Below are positions 45,001 to 57,000 of a stretch of DNA of 64,000 nucleotides, in pieces. A model generated the notes under the pieces. That model was not told the origin of the DNA and searched no databases. It worked only from the letters and a program-made list of their open reading frames with translations. The translations under genes and the position numbers were made by a program. This stretch comes from Amoebophrya sp. A120 (taxonomy: Eukaryota; Sar; Dinophyceae; Syndiniales; Amoebophryaceae). Location: NCBI GenBank assembly GCA_905178155.1, contig CAJINV010000004.1, forward strand, positions 10,134,381 to 10,198,380. The letters are read 5' to 3'. Positions within the stretch are counted from its first letter, which is position 1. Each line of letters starts with the position of its first letter.

Positions 45001-48000
45001 AGGAGCGCACTTTAGAGGACAAAATTAGAGGCCAACTTTAGAGGCCGAAACTAGAGGCCGGGTGCAGCGGGCCGGTTTTCGTAAAAGGTCATCCTGTCGC
45101 CCATGTCGGATCATCATATCAAATCGTGGCGATGATCCGACACGAAGGTGATCGGGATGATCTCTTGTCCTGTCCCGCCTCCTTCTCTATTATCTTCCTG
45201 GCTTGGGTCGCCCTGTCCGGTTTGTGGGGTTCTTGTCTTTGTGCCGTCTCGCCTGTTTCCTGTTTTGGCCCATGTCCCGACCTCGTCTTTTCGATGGGTC
45301 TTTCGGCGGGGACTTGTGGTCTTTGTTTTTTTAACAAAACCGGAAAAATTAGAAGAACATTAGAGGGCGGGACCGCCCGGGTGTTTTCCGCCTGAGCGCC
45401 CTGCTCGTCGTGGGGGTGTGTGAGCTTTGGGGGCGGGGAAAATCTCACGCCGTGCTCGCGGGTATGAGTGAGATTTGGGGGCCGGGAAAATCTCATACCG
45501 TGGCCACGTGAGGCTTTGGAGGGGGCCGGGAAGATCTCAAGCCGTGCTCGCGGGTATAAGATTTGGGAGCCGGGGAAGTTTCATGCCCTCGCCGCCAGGG
45601 CATGAGATTGCGCTGCGCGGAACATCTCACGCCCACGAGCAATCAGGGCGTGAGATCTACAGCCGGGAGAACCTCATGCCCACGGGCAGGGCGTGAGATT
45701 TTGGGCCCCGGCAAATCTCACGCCCTGCCCGCGGGCATGAGATTTTGGAGCCGGGAAAATCTGCCGCCCACCCTGCTCGTGGGCGTGAGGTTTCAGAGCC
45801 GGGAGAACCTCACGCCCTCGCCACCAGGGTATGAGATTTTGGAGCCGTGAAAACCTCACACCCTCGCCACCAGGGCGTGAGATTTTGCAGCCGGGAAAAT
45901 CTCCTGCGTGCCCTGCTCGTGGGCATGCGATTTCAATTCGGAGTCGGAAAAATCTCATGCCCTGCTCGCGGGTATGAGATTTTGGAGCCGAGAAAACCCC
46001 ACGCCCTCGTCGCCAGGGCATGAGACTTCGGACCCGGAAAAACCTCACGGCCTCGCCACCAGGGCGTGTGTGAGATTTTCGGCCGGAAAAGTAAAGACTT
46101 CGTGCCCTGCTCGCGGGCATGATTTTTTGAAGCGGGAAAAACCTCACGCCCTGACCACCCGGGCGTGAGATTTTGGAGCTGGGAAAATCTCATGCCCCCG
46201 CCACCAGGGCGTGAGATTTTGGAGCCGGAGAAATTTCATGCCCTGCTCGTGGGCATGATTTTTTGAAGCCGGGAAAATCTCACGCGTGCCCTGGCCACCA
46301 GGGCATGGGCTTTCGGAGCTGGGAAAATCTCACGCCCTGCTCGCGGGTATAATATTTCGGACCCGGGAAAACCTCACGCCCTGGCCGCCAGGGCATTGGG
46401 TTTCGGTGCTGGGCGAATAAGTCTCATGCCCTGGCCGCCAGGGCAGGAGGTTTTGGAGCTTGGAAAATCTTACTCCGTGCTCGCGGGTATGGGATTCCTT
46501 TGAGGGCCGGGAAGGTCTCACTTCGTTCCGGTGCCCGGGTGCGAGTAAAATTATTTTAAAGAGCCGCGCTGAAAAAGAAAAGCGCAAGAACTGAACTCAA
46601 GCAAGGAAGAGCCGCGGCGGCCTTCTTGCCCTTTGGTTGCCATTGTGCTCGCGCGCCTGCCATGTTTCTTCTCATACACGCACAGGCACACGCCCGCGCG
46701 CCAAGGCCACCGGCAGTGTCTGCGCGCGCCCCCGTCTCATAGTCATGCCGATAGCAATGCCACAGCGATCAACGAGAGCAAACCCCAGAGAAACACAACG
46801 GCGGGGCGCCGCGCGCCAATGGGGCCGGAGCCCAATGCCAGGGCGCAGACACAGACACTGAGCGAAGACGCCCCGCGGTAATTCCTTGCTCCTTCGAAGG
46901 CGAGAGCGCTTGCGTTGCGATTGCTTTAGCGCTTTCTTTGCGCAGTGCCCGGCCACGGAGTTGGATGCACGGCCCTGGTATCGTCGCGGCCCATTTCTTG
47001 CTTGCTGGGTGTTCCTCCTTCGTTTTGCCTAGGCGATTTGCTGTTTCTGACAACGTAGCAGACCCTTCTTCGTTGTCGAGACAGCAAATCGCTCGCGTGT
47101 TCTTTCAAAAATCATATCTACTTCAATTTCGGCTATTTTGGGATCAATCCTTGGATTGCCAAGGATTGATCCTTGAAAAACCAAGGATCAATCCCAAAAT
47201 ACCCGAAATGAAAGTAGATACAATTTTCAAAATTTCTGAAAACCGTATCTACCAAAAAGTAGATACCCTATCTACTTTGAAAAGCGTGCCACTGTAGTCT
47301 CCACTTGACGGACGTACCTCCATACTTTTGCAGTTCATAAGCCAGTGGCTTCGCAAATACCGCGACCCACTAGTGCAGCTGGCCGACAACGAGGAGAAGG
47401 GTGTCGCTCTTAAATGGGCGGAGGTCTGGCGCCAGTTTCGCGAAGATAATGACTTGTTCTCTCCATCCCCTGCTTATCGGCATCTCGTCTACACCTACCA
47501 GCCGGAACCAACCCTAAACCCTGAACTCCGAGTCCGACTTACTACAATGTATAGGCGTCGCAAGGGCGCCGCTACGTTTCTGCAGCTCCTGGACCTTCCC
47601 GCTGGGAGTTTGGTTCTGGGGCACTGGAAAGGGCTGCGAGAAAATGATGCGCGTTGGCTGCAGGATTGGGAGAACCCCTGGGATCTTGCGAAAAAAGGCT
47701 ACTTTTCGTTTGGTCGTGGCATTATTGTATCCGGAATTTTAGAAACGTACCCACTCTGTATTTGTTCTTGTCCTGCATGCCACGGCCACGGCCACACGTC
47801 AAGCCCAGAATGGGTCTCATGCGCCCGCCACCCGCCCGCTGGCTCTAGATCTGGCCTTGCTGCCCACTCCCCGGAGGGGACGCGAGCCTGTGTGCACCCA
47901 GCGAGACCGGCGACAACTCGGTGCTGATGATGATGCCGATGCGCAGGAGCAGCCCTGTGCTGATGGGCACCATTTATTTGTCACCGTGTTTTCTGGTGCA

Positions 48001-51000
48001 GGGTAAAAATCTTGGTGATTTCAAGTTTATATGTCATGCTCTTCTAACTACTGCAGCCCAACTACTTATTCATATTAACCAGGGCGTCCTCGGGGAGGAG
48101 ACTGATGTCGCTGCACTAGTAAAAGCCAACAAAAACAAGCTGCACGGCTCGAACGCTGCAGAGCGTCCAAGATGATGAAAGTTGTCATGCGTAACAAGAA
48201 CTACCCGGAGTTTGTTTTACTTCCTTTGTGTAGTACGTATAGCAAAAATCATGTTATGTAGGATCGTTTTGACAATGAGGCGGGTACGTTTCATATTTTC
48301 GAGAGGATATTACAACGTGAGTGACCCCCAAGACTTGGACGCCCCGGACCAGGAGAAGCAGGAGGTCTTTCAGACCCATGCCCCGACCTTGTATCGCGTT
48401 GCCATACGGGATTCTCAAACGTTACAGTCTCAACTGGTGTTGCACGATTTATAATGATGCAAAATGGCCATCAGTAGGTACATGATCAGGCTGCCTCGCA
48501 TGTTGACAAGTTGAAGTTCCCGACGCGCCAAATAGCATTAGACAGAATCTGTGTAGTCAAACCTGTGATGCACAATAAAGCGCAAGCCCAAGCTCCCCAT
48601 TTTCGCCTACGCTTTTCTTTGCGATTCTTGCATTACAAATTCATGTAAAAACATCTGAGAAGGTAACCGATTTGAGAACTCCATATGCCAAGGGTGGTAT
48701 TTTGAAAGAGGTTGGCGGGAAGGGCTATGGGGGTGTCAGGATCTTCGAAATCGACAAAATCGAATTCGAAAAATTTGTAATGCATAAAATGTAAGGCACG
48801 CATTGCCAGTATTGGGGAGCTGCAGGCAATTGAGACCGATTGCAAGCCTGTTCTTTGGGGGAAGACGATGCGCTGCGAGAGTAGCATGACAGGAGCAGAA
48901 GTCTTCTTTGCCCAAACAGTGCGGCAGATTGGATTTTGGTCCTTCCATAATTTGTCCTGCGCCGTTCTTTGGAAACTGAGGCTCCAGGTGGTATCGATTT
49001 GTATGCATCACAAGTCATTTCGATATTTGTTGATTCCGATCCTGACGCCTCCATAAGGGCAGCTGGTTCAATATTAAAAAAGCCGACTCCGAAATTGCAG
49101 CGCGCCTCGAAAGCCTAGTCGCGGAGACCTCTGAAGGTAAAGATGGCTATATTTGGTGGGAGCTGCAGCTTGGCTTGTTCTTCTATGGCGTTCTCAAATG
49201 TTACATTCTCAACCGTTACATGATTTGTCATGCAAAATTCCTGAAGGGCCAAACAGGCTGGGGAACTGTTCCAAATCTGTCATGCAAGACACGCAAGGTC
49301 ACCCCGTCCACTTTTTCAATTCTTGCATCACAAATTCATGTTCCCGCGCCTGCGGAGGCTTGCCTCCCCAGCGATAATGGACAATGGCAATGTCGGCGCG
49401 GTTGTTTTAGATCACAAATAATAGTTGAGAATGTAACAGTTGAGCGCACCATATCTTCCATTTTCAATTTTTTCCGCTGACGGTTGACGACCATAAAGGG
49501 AAAACACCACTGGACCCCTGGACACCTGCAGTCCGTCCCCTGCATATGACGCTGCTCTCAAACGTTACATCCTCAAGTGTTACATGAATTTTGCAATTTT
49601 TGCAATAATTCTTGCATTTACTATAATAGTAATGCAAGAATTGCAAAACTGGCCAGGGATATTTTCATCCGTCCTCGTCTTGCATACAAATTTGGAACGG
49701 ATTTCGATGCTATTTTTTCATTACCCTTTCGCCTTCAAGAATTTGTCATGCAAGCCAGCGTTATGGTGTGGAACTGGAAGCTGATAGCAATTTTGCATGA
49801 CAAATCATGCACAGCTGACAATGTAACGCTTGAGACCTCCATACTGCAAAGGGTGCGCGTGAACGTGAAAGCCAGGAACCCAGCGCAGAGCGGGGCTATG
49901 CATTGCAAAAGTATCGTACTAGTATAAATCGCATGACAAATTTCCTCAGCATCAGAAATAAAATTTGTCATGCGGATTTAGCTTCAGAAAAAAATTTGTA
50001 ATGCATGGTTGCGATTACTACGAGTACGATACTTTTGCACAGGATAGGGGCCTACTGGCTACGACTCGTCGATGATGGGGATGCTCCGCCCGACACAGAG
50101 GTTGACCATCTCCACGACATGGAGTACACTTTGGAAAGGGATTGGGCATTCGACCGCGATATTCCAGAAGTATGAAATGCAAATATGTCTGGGTCTGGAA
50201 GATTTGGAGAGTTTGTCATGCAAATTGTACATGGCGTCCGATGCCTGCAATGCATTATTCTCTAGCATCACAGCTTTCATCGCATAGGTTTGCTCATGCC
50301 TATTCCGCATGAGAAGTGCCCTCTTTGAGTAGCAACAATCTGAGCGCCTTTTGCCTCTCATGCAATACAGATTTTTGTGTGATCGACAGCTAGCATCACA
50401 AATCACATTCTTTCCAGACCCAGACACTTTTGCATTTGATAAGAAGCGATCGCCAGCAAGGTGTACGACAGTACCAGAGCGGTGCTGCTGAAAGAGAAAG
50501 CGAACGATGTGGAGACAAACGCGGAGGAAGAGATTCAGCGAAGGCGCATGCTTGCCGGCGAATCCTCCTTCTCCATCCAAAACCGAGTGGTTGACTTGCA
50601 CTCCGGCGCCCCTGACCTTTTCCCGGACTACATGGAAAAATCTCCAAAAAAGCTGGGCAGGACCATCATCCCTAACCCCGTGCACTATTTCAAGAAGTCG
50701 GCGAACAGTGTGAAACGCCGCTTCGCCCAGCGCCGGTTGGCTCAGGCCACGCAGAAAAAGGAGGCGGCAGAAAACCGCTCCGAGGCCAAGATCGAGGCGC
50801 TAGCGTTGAAGGTCAAGAAACTGGCGAGCGGCGCGTTGTCCACCAGATTCAGTGGGGGACCGGCTCCTTCTGAAGTAGAACACGGTGACCAAGAGGACAT
50901 CGTCTTGCGCCCGGAGGATGTTTATCGTAGGGGAAAATTGTCCCTCCTCCCGATTATACTGAAAAAGTGCGCTAGTGAAAATTTGCAATGTGAATGTTGA

Positions 51001-54000
51001 TTTGTGACCACAAATCGACGACGTTCCTGTCTTGCAAGAAGGCAACTACCCGCCCACAAAGTCCGCCGCAATATGTATGCAGGCTGTTATTTGTGATGTT
51101 GGTGGCCATATAGCGCTAGTAGGGCGGACATCTACCATGCGAAGTTCCTACGTTGCGATATCCCTAGTAAGTACCCAGGCTTAGACTTTGCCTACAGATA
51201 CAGAAGTCCCCAACTTCTGCAAGACAAAACTGATTTGCGTACGCGGCAAGAAACCCCGCCGCGTGATAGATTTCGATGCTTAGATCGGTGCGATATTTTT
51301 GGGGCGGGGGGGATTTTTCGTTCTGATATTGTGGAGGGGTTCGAGGTATCTTTGATCCAAGACGGTGGTCTGCTCTTCTTACCTCAAAACGGGAACCGCG
51401 AGTGGCACAACAGCGACCCTTTCGATAAAGACAGAAAGAGAAAGTTCGCGGACAAGGTGAATATGGGACTCTCTGACATTACGTTCTCATCTGTTACATA
51501 ATTTGTCATGCAAAATCAGCATCAACAACAAGAACAACATCCACACGGTGAAGCTACTTGTTCGCATGACAAATTTATGTTTATCTGCAAGGGGTAAGTA
51601 AACACGGAGTTTTTGAATCGCATCAGAAGAAGGATCTTCATACGCACGAGCAACCCACGCCAAAACAATAAAGACCACGAGGCTGCGTCATTTTTCCTTC
51701 ATGATTTTTTTGCGTTTTTTCTTCTTTTTTGTCATCATGAAAAATCTGGAGCAACCGAGAGCATTCGGAGCGGGTTCGGCTTTTCTGTCGCCTACCGCGA
51801 GCTTCTTTGAGCACGACACTCCATCTTTGCATTTCTTTGCCATTCTTGCATTACAAATTCGGAAAGGTGCCCTATGTGTTGCGTTTGTGGTTTCGGTCGG
51901 TTTAGCATTACAAATTCATGTAACAGTTGGCAGTGTAACAATTGAGAATCCCATAGTGCAGGCGCTCGACCTCGGGGGGATGGCGTTCTCTGAAGGACCG
52001 GGCAGGATGAAGGACCGGGTCCCGCTGCAGAAGGCTCAGTTGAAGATCGGCCCTGAGGATCCAAAACGGGAGGGAAGAGATGCGAATGCGGTGCTCGTAG
52101 ATTTCGTCGCGAACATTTGGGACCAGTTCCTGAAGGTGTTGCAGCAGGTGGCCAACTATGAACTGCAAAAGTATCTGTATCGTATTCGCATAATTGCATT
52201 ACAAGTTTCCTCAGCATGAGAAATAAAATTTGTCACGCGGATTTCCCTTACGAAATAAAAAATTTGTAATGTATCATGACTGCAATTAGAATTACTACGA
52301 ACGCGATGCTTTTGCACAGGATACCAACCCGCGGACGACGGTGACGGTGCTCCTCCCTAAGCTCCCCATCAACGTTTCTGATCCCTACAAGAATGCGAAA
52401 AGCATGCATGTGGAACATGCTTCGCATCCGCAACTAAGCCGCGACAAGTCGCTGTACCGAATGCTGCAGGATTATGGATGTGTCAGGTTTGAAATCGTCA
52501 AAGTTGAGATAGTTTGTCATGCATAAAACGGATACCAGTTAGACCTACAGTTTGTAGTCGGCGCATGACAAATTTCCCCGGTCCTGGAAGCGGGTCTGTC
52601 ATGCGGTTAAGGGAAAAAGAGCTGCCTTCTGCTGTACCGATGTAAACGAAGAGATTCCAAAATACGAAATTCTACAACGAAGGCGAACAAATCCCGAGTA
52701 GCGCGATGCTGAGAGTGAGTGCTTTTCGTTTTCAAATAAATACTTGCATTCCACAGAAGGACACTGAGAAAATATTCAAAACAGCATGAGAAATCTTTTC
52801 GCTTTCCGAGTGCCCCAGTTTTGCCGGACTACGGTTTCTCATCGTGTTTGGCTTTCAAATCTCGAAAATCTTGATCAAACATTTTTGGATCTCGTTGTGA
52901 TTTCATCGATAGCTGAGGTTGCAGCATACGCCCCCAAAATCACAAACGAGATTTTTCACACCAAAATACTTCATCACTTCGAAACCCCAAATAAATCCTC
53001 ACTCTATTACTCGATGCGAAAGTTGAATTTCTTCAACGCCTCCACCAATTTACGACGAGAAGGCGCGGGCTTAGTCATCACGTCAGCAGCCATCTCCGTA
53101 GTAGCCACTTTCTTAACGCAAATCACTCCGCGTTCAACGCAGTCCCGTGCGTAGTGCTGGCGGTGGTCGAGGTGTCGCATCTTCTTGCTGTTCCCAGTGT
53201 TTGAACCCTGTACGAAGTCAAACGAACCTTTGTTGTCCTCCTCTACTTCGCTCGGTCCCTTCTGAAGCGTGAAGCGTTTATCGTGTTCCGAAAACCATGC
53301 GAACAGGCTGCGCAAAAATACTACATCCTTGGCGCAGGCTGTGAGCTGGCAGTATTCCGCTTCCGTGGAAGACATTGATTTTTACGTTGTCCAGCATCAG
53401 CTTCGAAGACCAAATCACCAGTGAATTGCTAATCGCGATGAGGTGGCCGCCCGTTGATCGTCCTGTTTCCTTGCATCCCTTCCAGTCGCGGTCCTTGTTG
53501 GCAGAGATTTCGAACGGTGTGGCTGGGTCAGGTGGGCCATACACCGCCCGCGACTTCTTGGTCCCCGCTACGTACCGCATGTAATGCTTCAGGGCTGAAA
53601 CATGTGCGACAAGTGGGCGAGAAACAAATCGCGCAGAGTGTCCCTGGCAAAATGATAAATCCGGTCTCGACATGTTCGGCAAATATCCCAAGGTCCCCAG
53701 GATCTGGCGCTGCAGGTTGTCGGCTGGAGCAAGATCACCTTCGAGGGACAATTTGTTCTCGATCGGGGTCGGCGCGCCCTTCTCCGAAACTCCAAACTTG
53801 CGAGTGAATTTTTCGACATACCGGGCCTGATTGAGAATAATGCACCTGCTTTCGTAGATAATCTGGCAGCCCAAGAACTCACTCAGACGCCCCAAATCAC
53901 GGCAGGGGAACTCCTTCAGGACCATCTTCTTCACCTTTTTGGCTTCATGTTTGTCCTGCGAAAACAAGATCATCAACAAAAACCAGGACGATGGTGATTT

Positions 54001-57000
54001 TCCCATCGCTACTCACGTAGATGTAGATGCACAAATCCGATGGGCATCGGATAAAATTGAACTTGGTAGCCGCGATCTTGTTGAAGTGGGTCGACCAGTA
54101 TTTCGGACTTTTTCGCAATCCGTACAAAGCACGGACAAGCCTCTAAACGTAGCCGCCCGCCATCTTTTCGCGGTCTTCTTCGGTTTTCGGGATCCACCCC
54201 TTCGGTGGGAGGACGTAAATAGCTTCACCCTCTGGAATTTCCGCATGCAAGCAGGAACGCCGTGGAAACGTCGGCGCCTTCCGGCTCCCAACCCATTTTG
54301 CCACAGATAGCAAGCACAGCGCGGAAGCTGTCAGCCATCAAGGTCGGGGCGTAAGTCGAATTGTCACCGGCCTGCGTGTACTGTCTGCAAGAACCCGATG
54401 ACGACGATTCTGGCCTTAGAACGTCCATCATCCTTCAGCGTGAGAATGATCCTGCTAGGGAGTGCGCGCGCTCCCGGTGGTAGTTTCACCCAGACCCATG
54501 ACTGGTCCACCGCGCGGCACTCGGTCCGGATTCCTCCAATCCAGTTTTCTTTGTTTGTTGTATCCGCCATAGCCTCGTTTAGTCCGATTCCAGCACTGTT
54601 AGCGGTTAGATACTTCGCCACGTAGGACGAATCCACTAACTCGTCGCACTTCGCCATTTCTTCCGCCGAAAATGACAAATCCGGCTCGCCCATAAACATC
54701 AGGCTCTCGATCTGATCAGGATCGTCTTCGTCGAAAGTCTTCTTGTCTCCGTCGTTGTGAAGAATTTCTTTGCCTGGTGCGAGTCGGTGCGAAGTTGCGT
54801 TTTTCACCCATGCAACGTCGTAAACTGGCAGAGTCTTGCCGCTCTCAAAATCCAGCACGTTGCAGGCTCTCTTGTCGAAACAATACGACAAAAGTCGACA
54901 GGGTCGGCGTCTCGGTTCAGTTTTGGACTTTTTGTGTTCCGGGTTCAAAACAAGGTAGCAACCCAAGTGCCAAAATTCCTGGAGATGTTTGCTCGTCGGC
55001 GCCACTCCGGTGCGCTCTTCGTGTGGTGATTTGTTTCCCAAAGACGCTCTTGGCATGCGGTTCAAAGTATAGAAAAAATACTTCATCGCGTGCGGCCAGT
55101 ATTCCAAAGGTGCGCCGGAATCGTACAAAATGCACGCAGCGCCCTGGATACCAATGCGGTTCTCCACTTCGACTCCTCCATTGAAATGCGCCAGGTATTC
55201 GGGTGAGCGTCGTGACTGAGTGCCTTGGTTTGTCAGTTCCTCCGCAAACGCCCCCATGAATTCCTTTCCGTTGTCGCTTTTCATAATTCTTGGCTTGTTC
55301 CGGACCTGTAGGTAGCGCCTCAGGTTGCTCCGCGTGCTCGTAGCGTGTTTCGTTTTGCAGAAGGTTGGCACCACGTCAAGGGTATCCAGCTGTTTGAACA
55401 GTTGCAGAAATTTGTTGCCGTCGTTGCTTTCCTGCAAAGGTCCAGCCAGATCCGTGGCCACCGACCACTCCCGCCAGCTGAGTACGGTCGTCAGCCATCG
55501 TTCGCCTGATGCCCTTGCGCTGTCGCTTAGTTCGGTCGCAGGCATCACACTCGCCCGGTGGCAATAGTGGTAAGTGTCCGCAGCGCCAATGCTCCTCCAA
55601 GGTCGTCGCCATAATCCGCACCAAAGAACTGAAGTCGTCGCAAGTTGAAGTAGATGCAGGTCGTGTCTCCGGATCAAACGCGATGTCCGGCACCTTAACA
55701 TCGAGAAAGAACAACCCACCGGACCGAAGGATTGGAACCGTTTCCCCCGGTTTTGAGTTGTGCCACAAGTGTGATTTGTCGGAAGCAAATCTCCATCCGC
55801 CATCTAGCAATCGGGATTCGGATAAAATGTTCTGGGTTAATCGCTCGGAGAAAATTGCCCCAAGCGCAACAATTCCTACTGAAGCACGGTCGAACGACAG
55901 GGAGCGAAGGTGAGCAACATCCACCGAGCACCCACCGCAAATGCCTCGCGATTGTCGCTGTTGGCCCGTTTTGGTAAGAACAAGATCGCTTCGATTCACA
56001 CAGTGGTTGGTGGCTCCACCGTCTAACAGGAATCGAGCTACGCCGTCGACACTCGTAGAAGCACTGAAAACAGCGCCCCCAGAGTTGGGCGTCTGCACAT
56101 ATTCCGCAGGTACCCACTCGGAATCGTCTGGCCCCGAGCTCCCACGGCATGGGAAGTCCACTATGTGCACGTAGTCCGCCCCTGTTTCTACTGTGTAAGC
56201 AGAAAATAGTCAGGGATCTTCTGGGGACCGATCCTTGTCGGCCTTGTTTTTCTCCTCGGTAGCGGCGTTTGCTTTCTCCTTCTTCTTCATTTTCGCAATT
56301 TCCCACCCCGGATGGTAGTTGGGACAATTGCCGCGAAGAACTCTATTGCATTTGTCTTTGTGTTCACATCGCGGTCTGCGATTTTCATCTCCTCCGCCCG
56401 TCGTCGGTTTCTTGCCAAACCTCCCAGCGGCCTGCATCTTGTTCGCCACCTCCTCAATCTGCGTGGAGAGCGTGTTTTCCTTCGTTTCGGTAGAAGCGCC
56501 CCCATTGAGGTTGCCCTTGTGGTAGTAGGCGACAAGTGCATCGCTGACGCTTCGCGACTTGAAATCCCCTCCGATCATCGTCTTCAAGTTCTGCAGCTCA
56601 CTATCATCGACCGAACAGGTGAACAACATATACCAACCCCAGAACTCGCCCGGAAACGGGTCGGAAGTACACCCCAAAGCCACTTTTACGCGCTTGCGGT
56701 AGTCGTTGACCTTTGCGAGGTGGTCGTGGATAGTAGCCTTGCTGGCTCTGCGGTAGAGGAAAAATTCTGCCAAAACACCAAAAACCTGAAATCTTATGTC
56801 GCCCTTGATTTTCTCCTCCAGGATCAAGATCCATCGCAGCGTCGATGGTCAGCGTAGTCGCGTCTTCTGCTCGTTTGACAATCACGGCCCGGCCCTTCTG
56901 TGGAATTGCTGAAAGAAAGTCAGAAACTGTCTCACTGTGCCCGAGCGTGGTCATCTCGCGGCGCCATATGTTCACCAGTTGCGTCCAGGTATCAAGATCT

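Larger units (their letters stand above)
39096..47324. mobile_element. Foldback (long inverted repeat) transposon, 8.2 kb
   Basis: Ends TATGGAGGTACGTCCGTCAA and TTGACGGACGTACCTCCATA. Exact 8-bp duplication CTTTTGCA at 39088-39095 and 47325-47332. Inverted arms of about 0.8 kb, then arrays of short hairpins on both sides and a central palindrome. No transposase-like reading frame was recognised, so it is probably non-autonomous. The 8-bp duplication would suit hAT- or Mutator-type mobilisation (inference). Confidence 0.88.
38958..47339 (+). mobile_element. Introner, family B, enlarged to 8.4 kb by a nested foldback element
   Basis: Left end TATCCAATGCAAAAGCATCG, right end ACTTTTGCAGTTCATA. 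Exact duplication AGCCA at 38953-38957 and 47340-47344. Nearly all of a normal ~145-bp B element (38958-39095) precedes the foldback insert and its last bases follow it. The 37-nt exon before and the exon after join in frame (PLQSWSQ then WLRKYRDPL). Confidence 0.88.
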
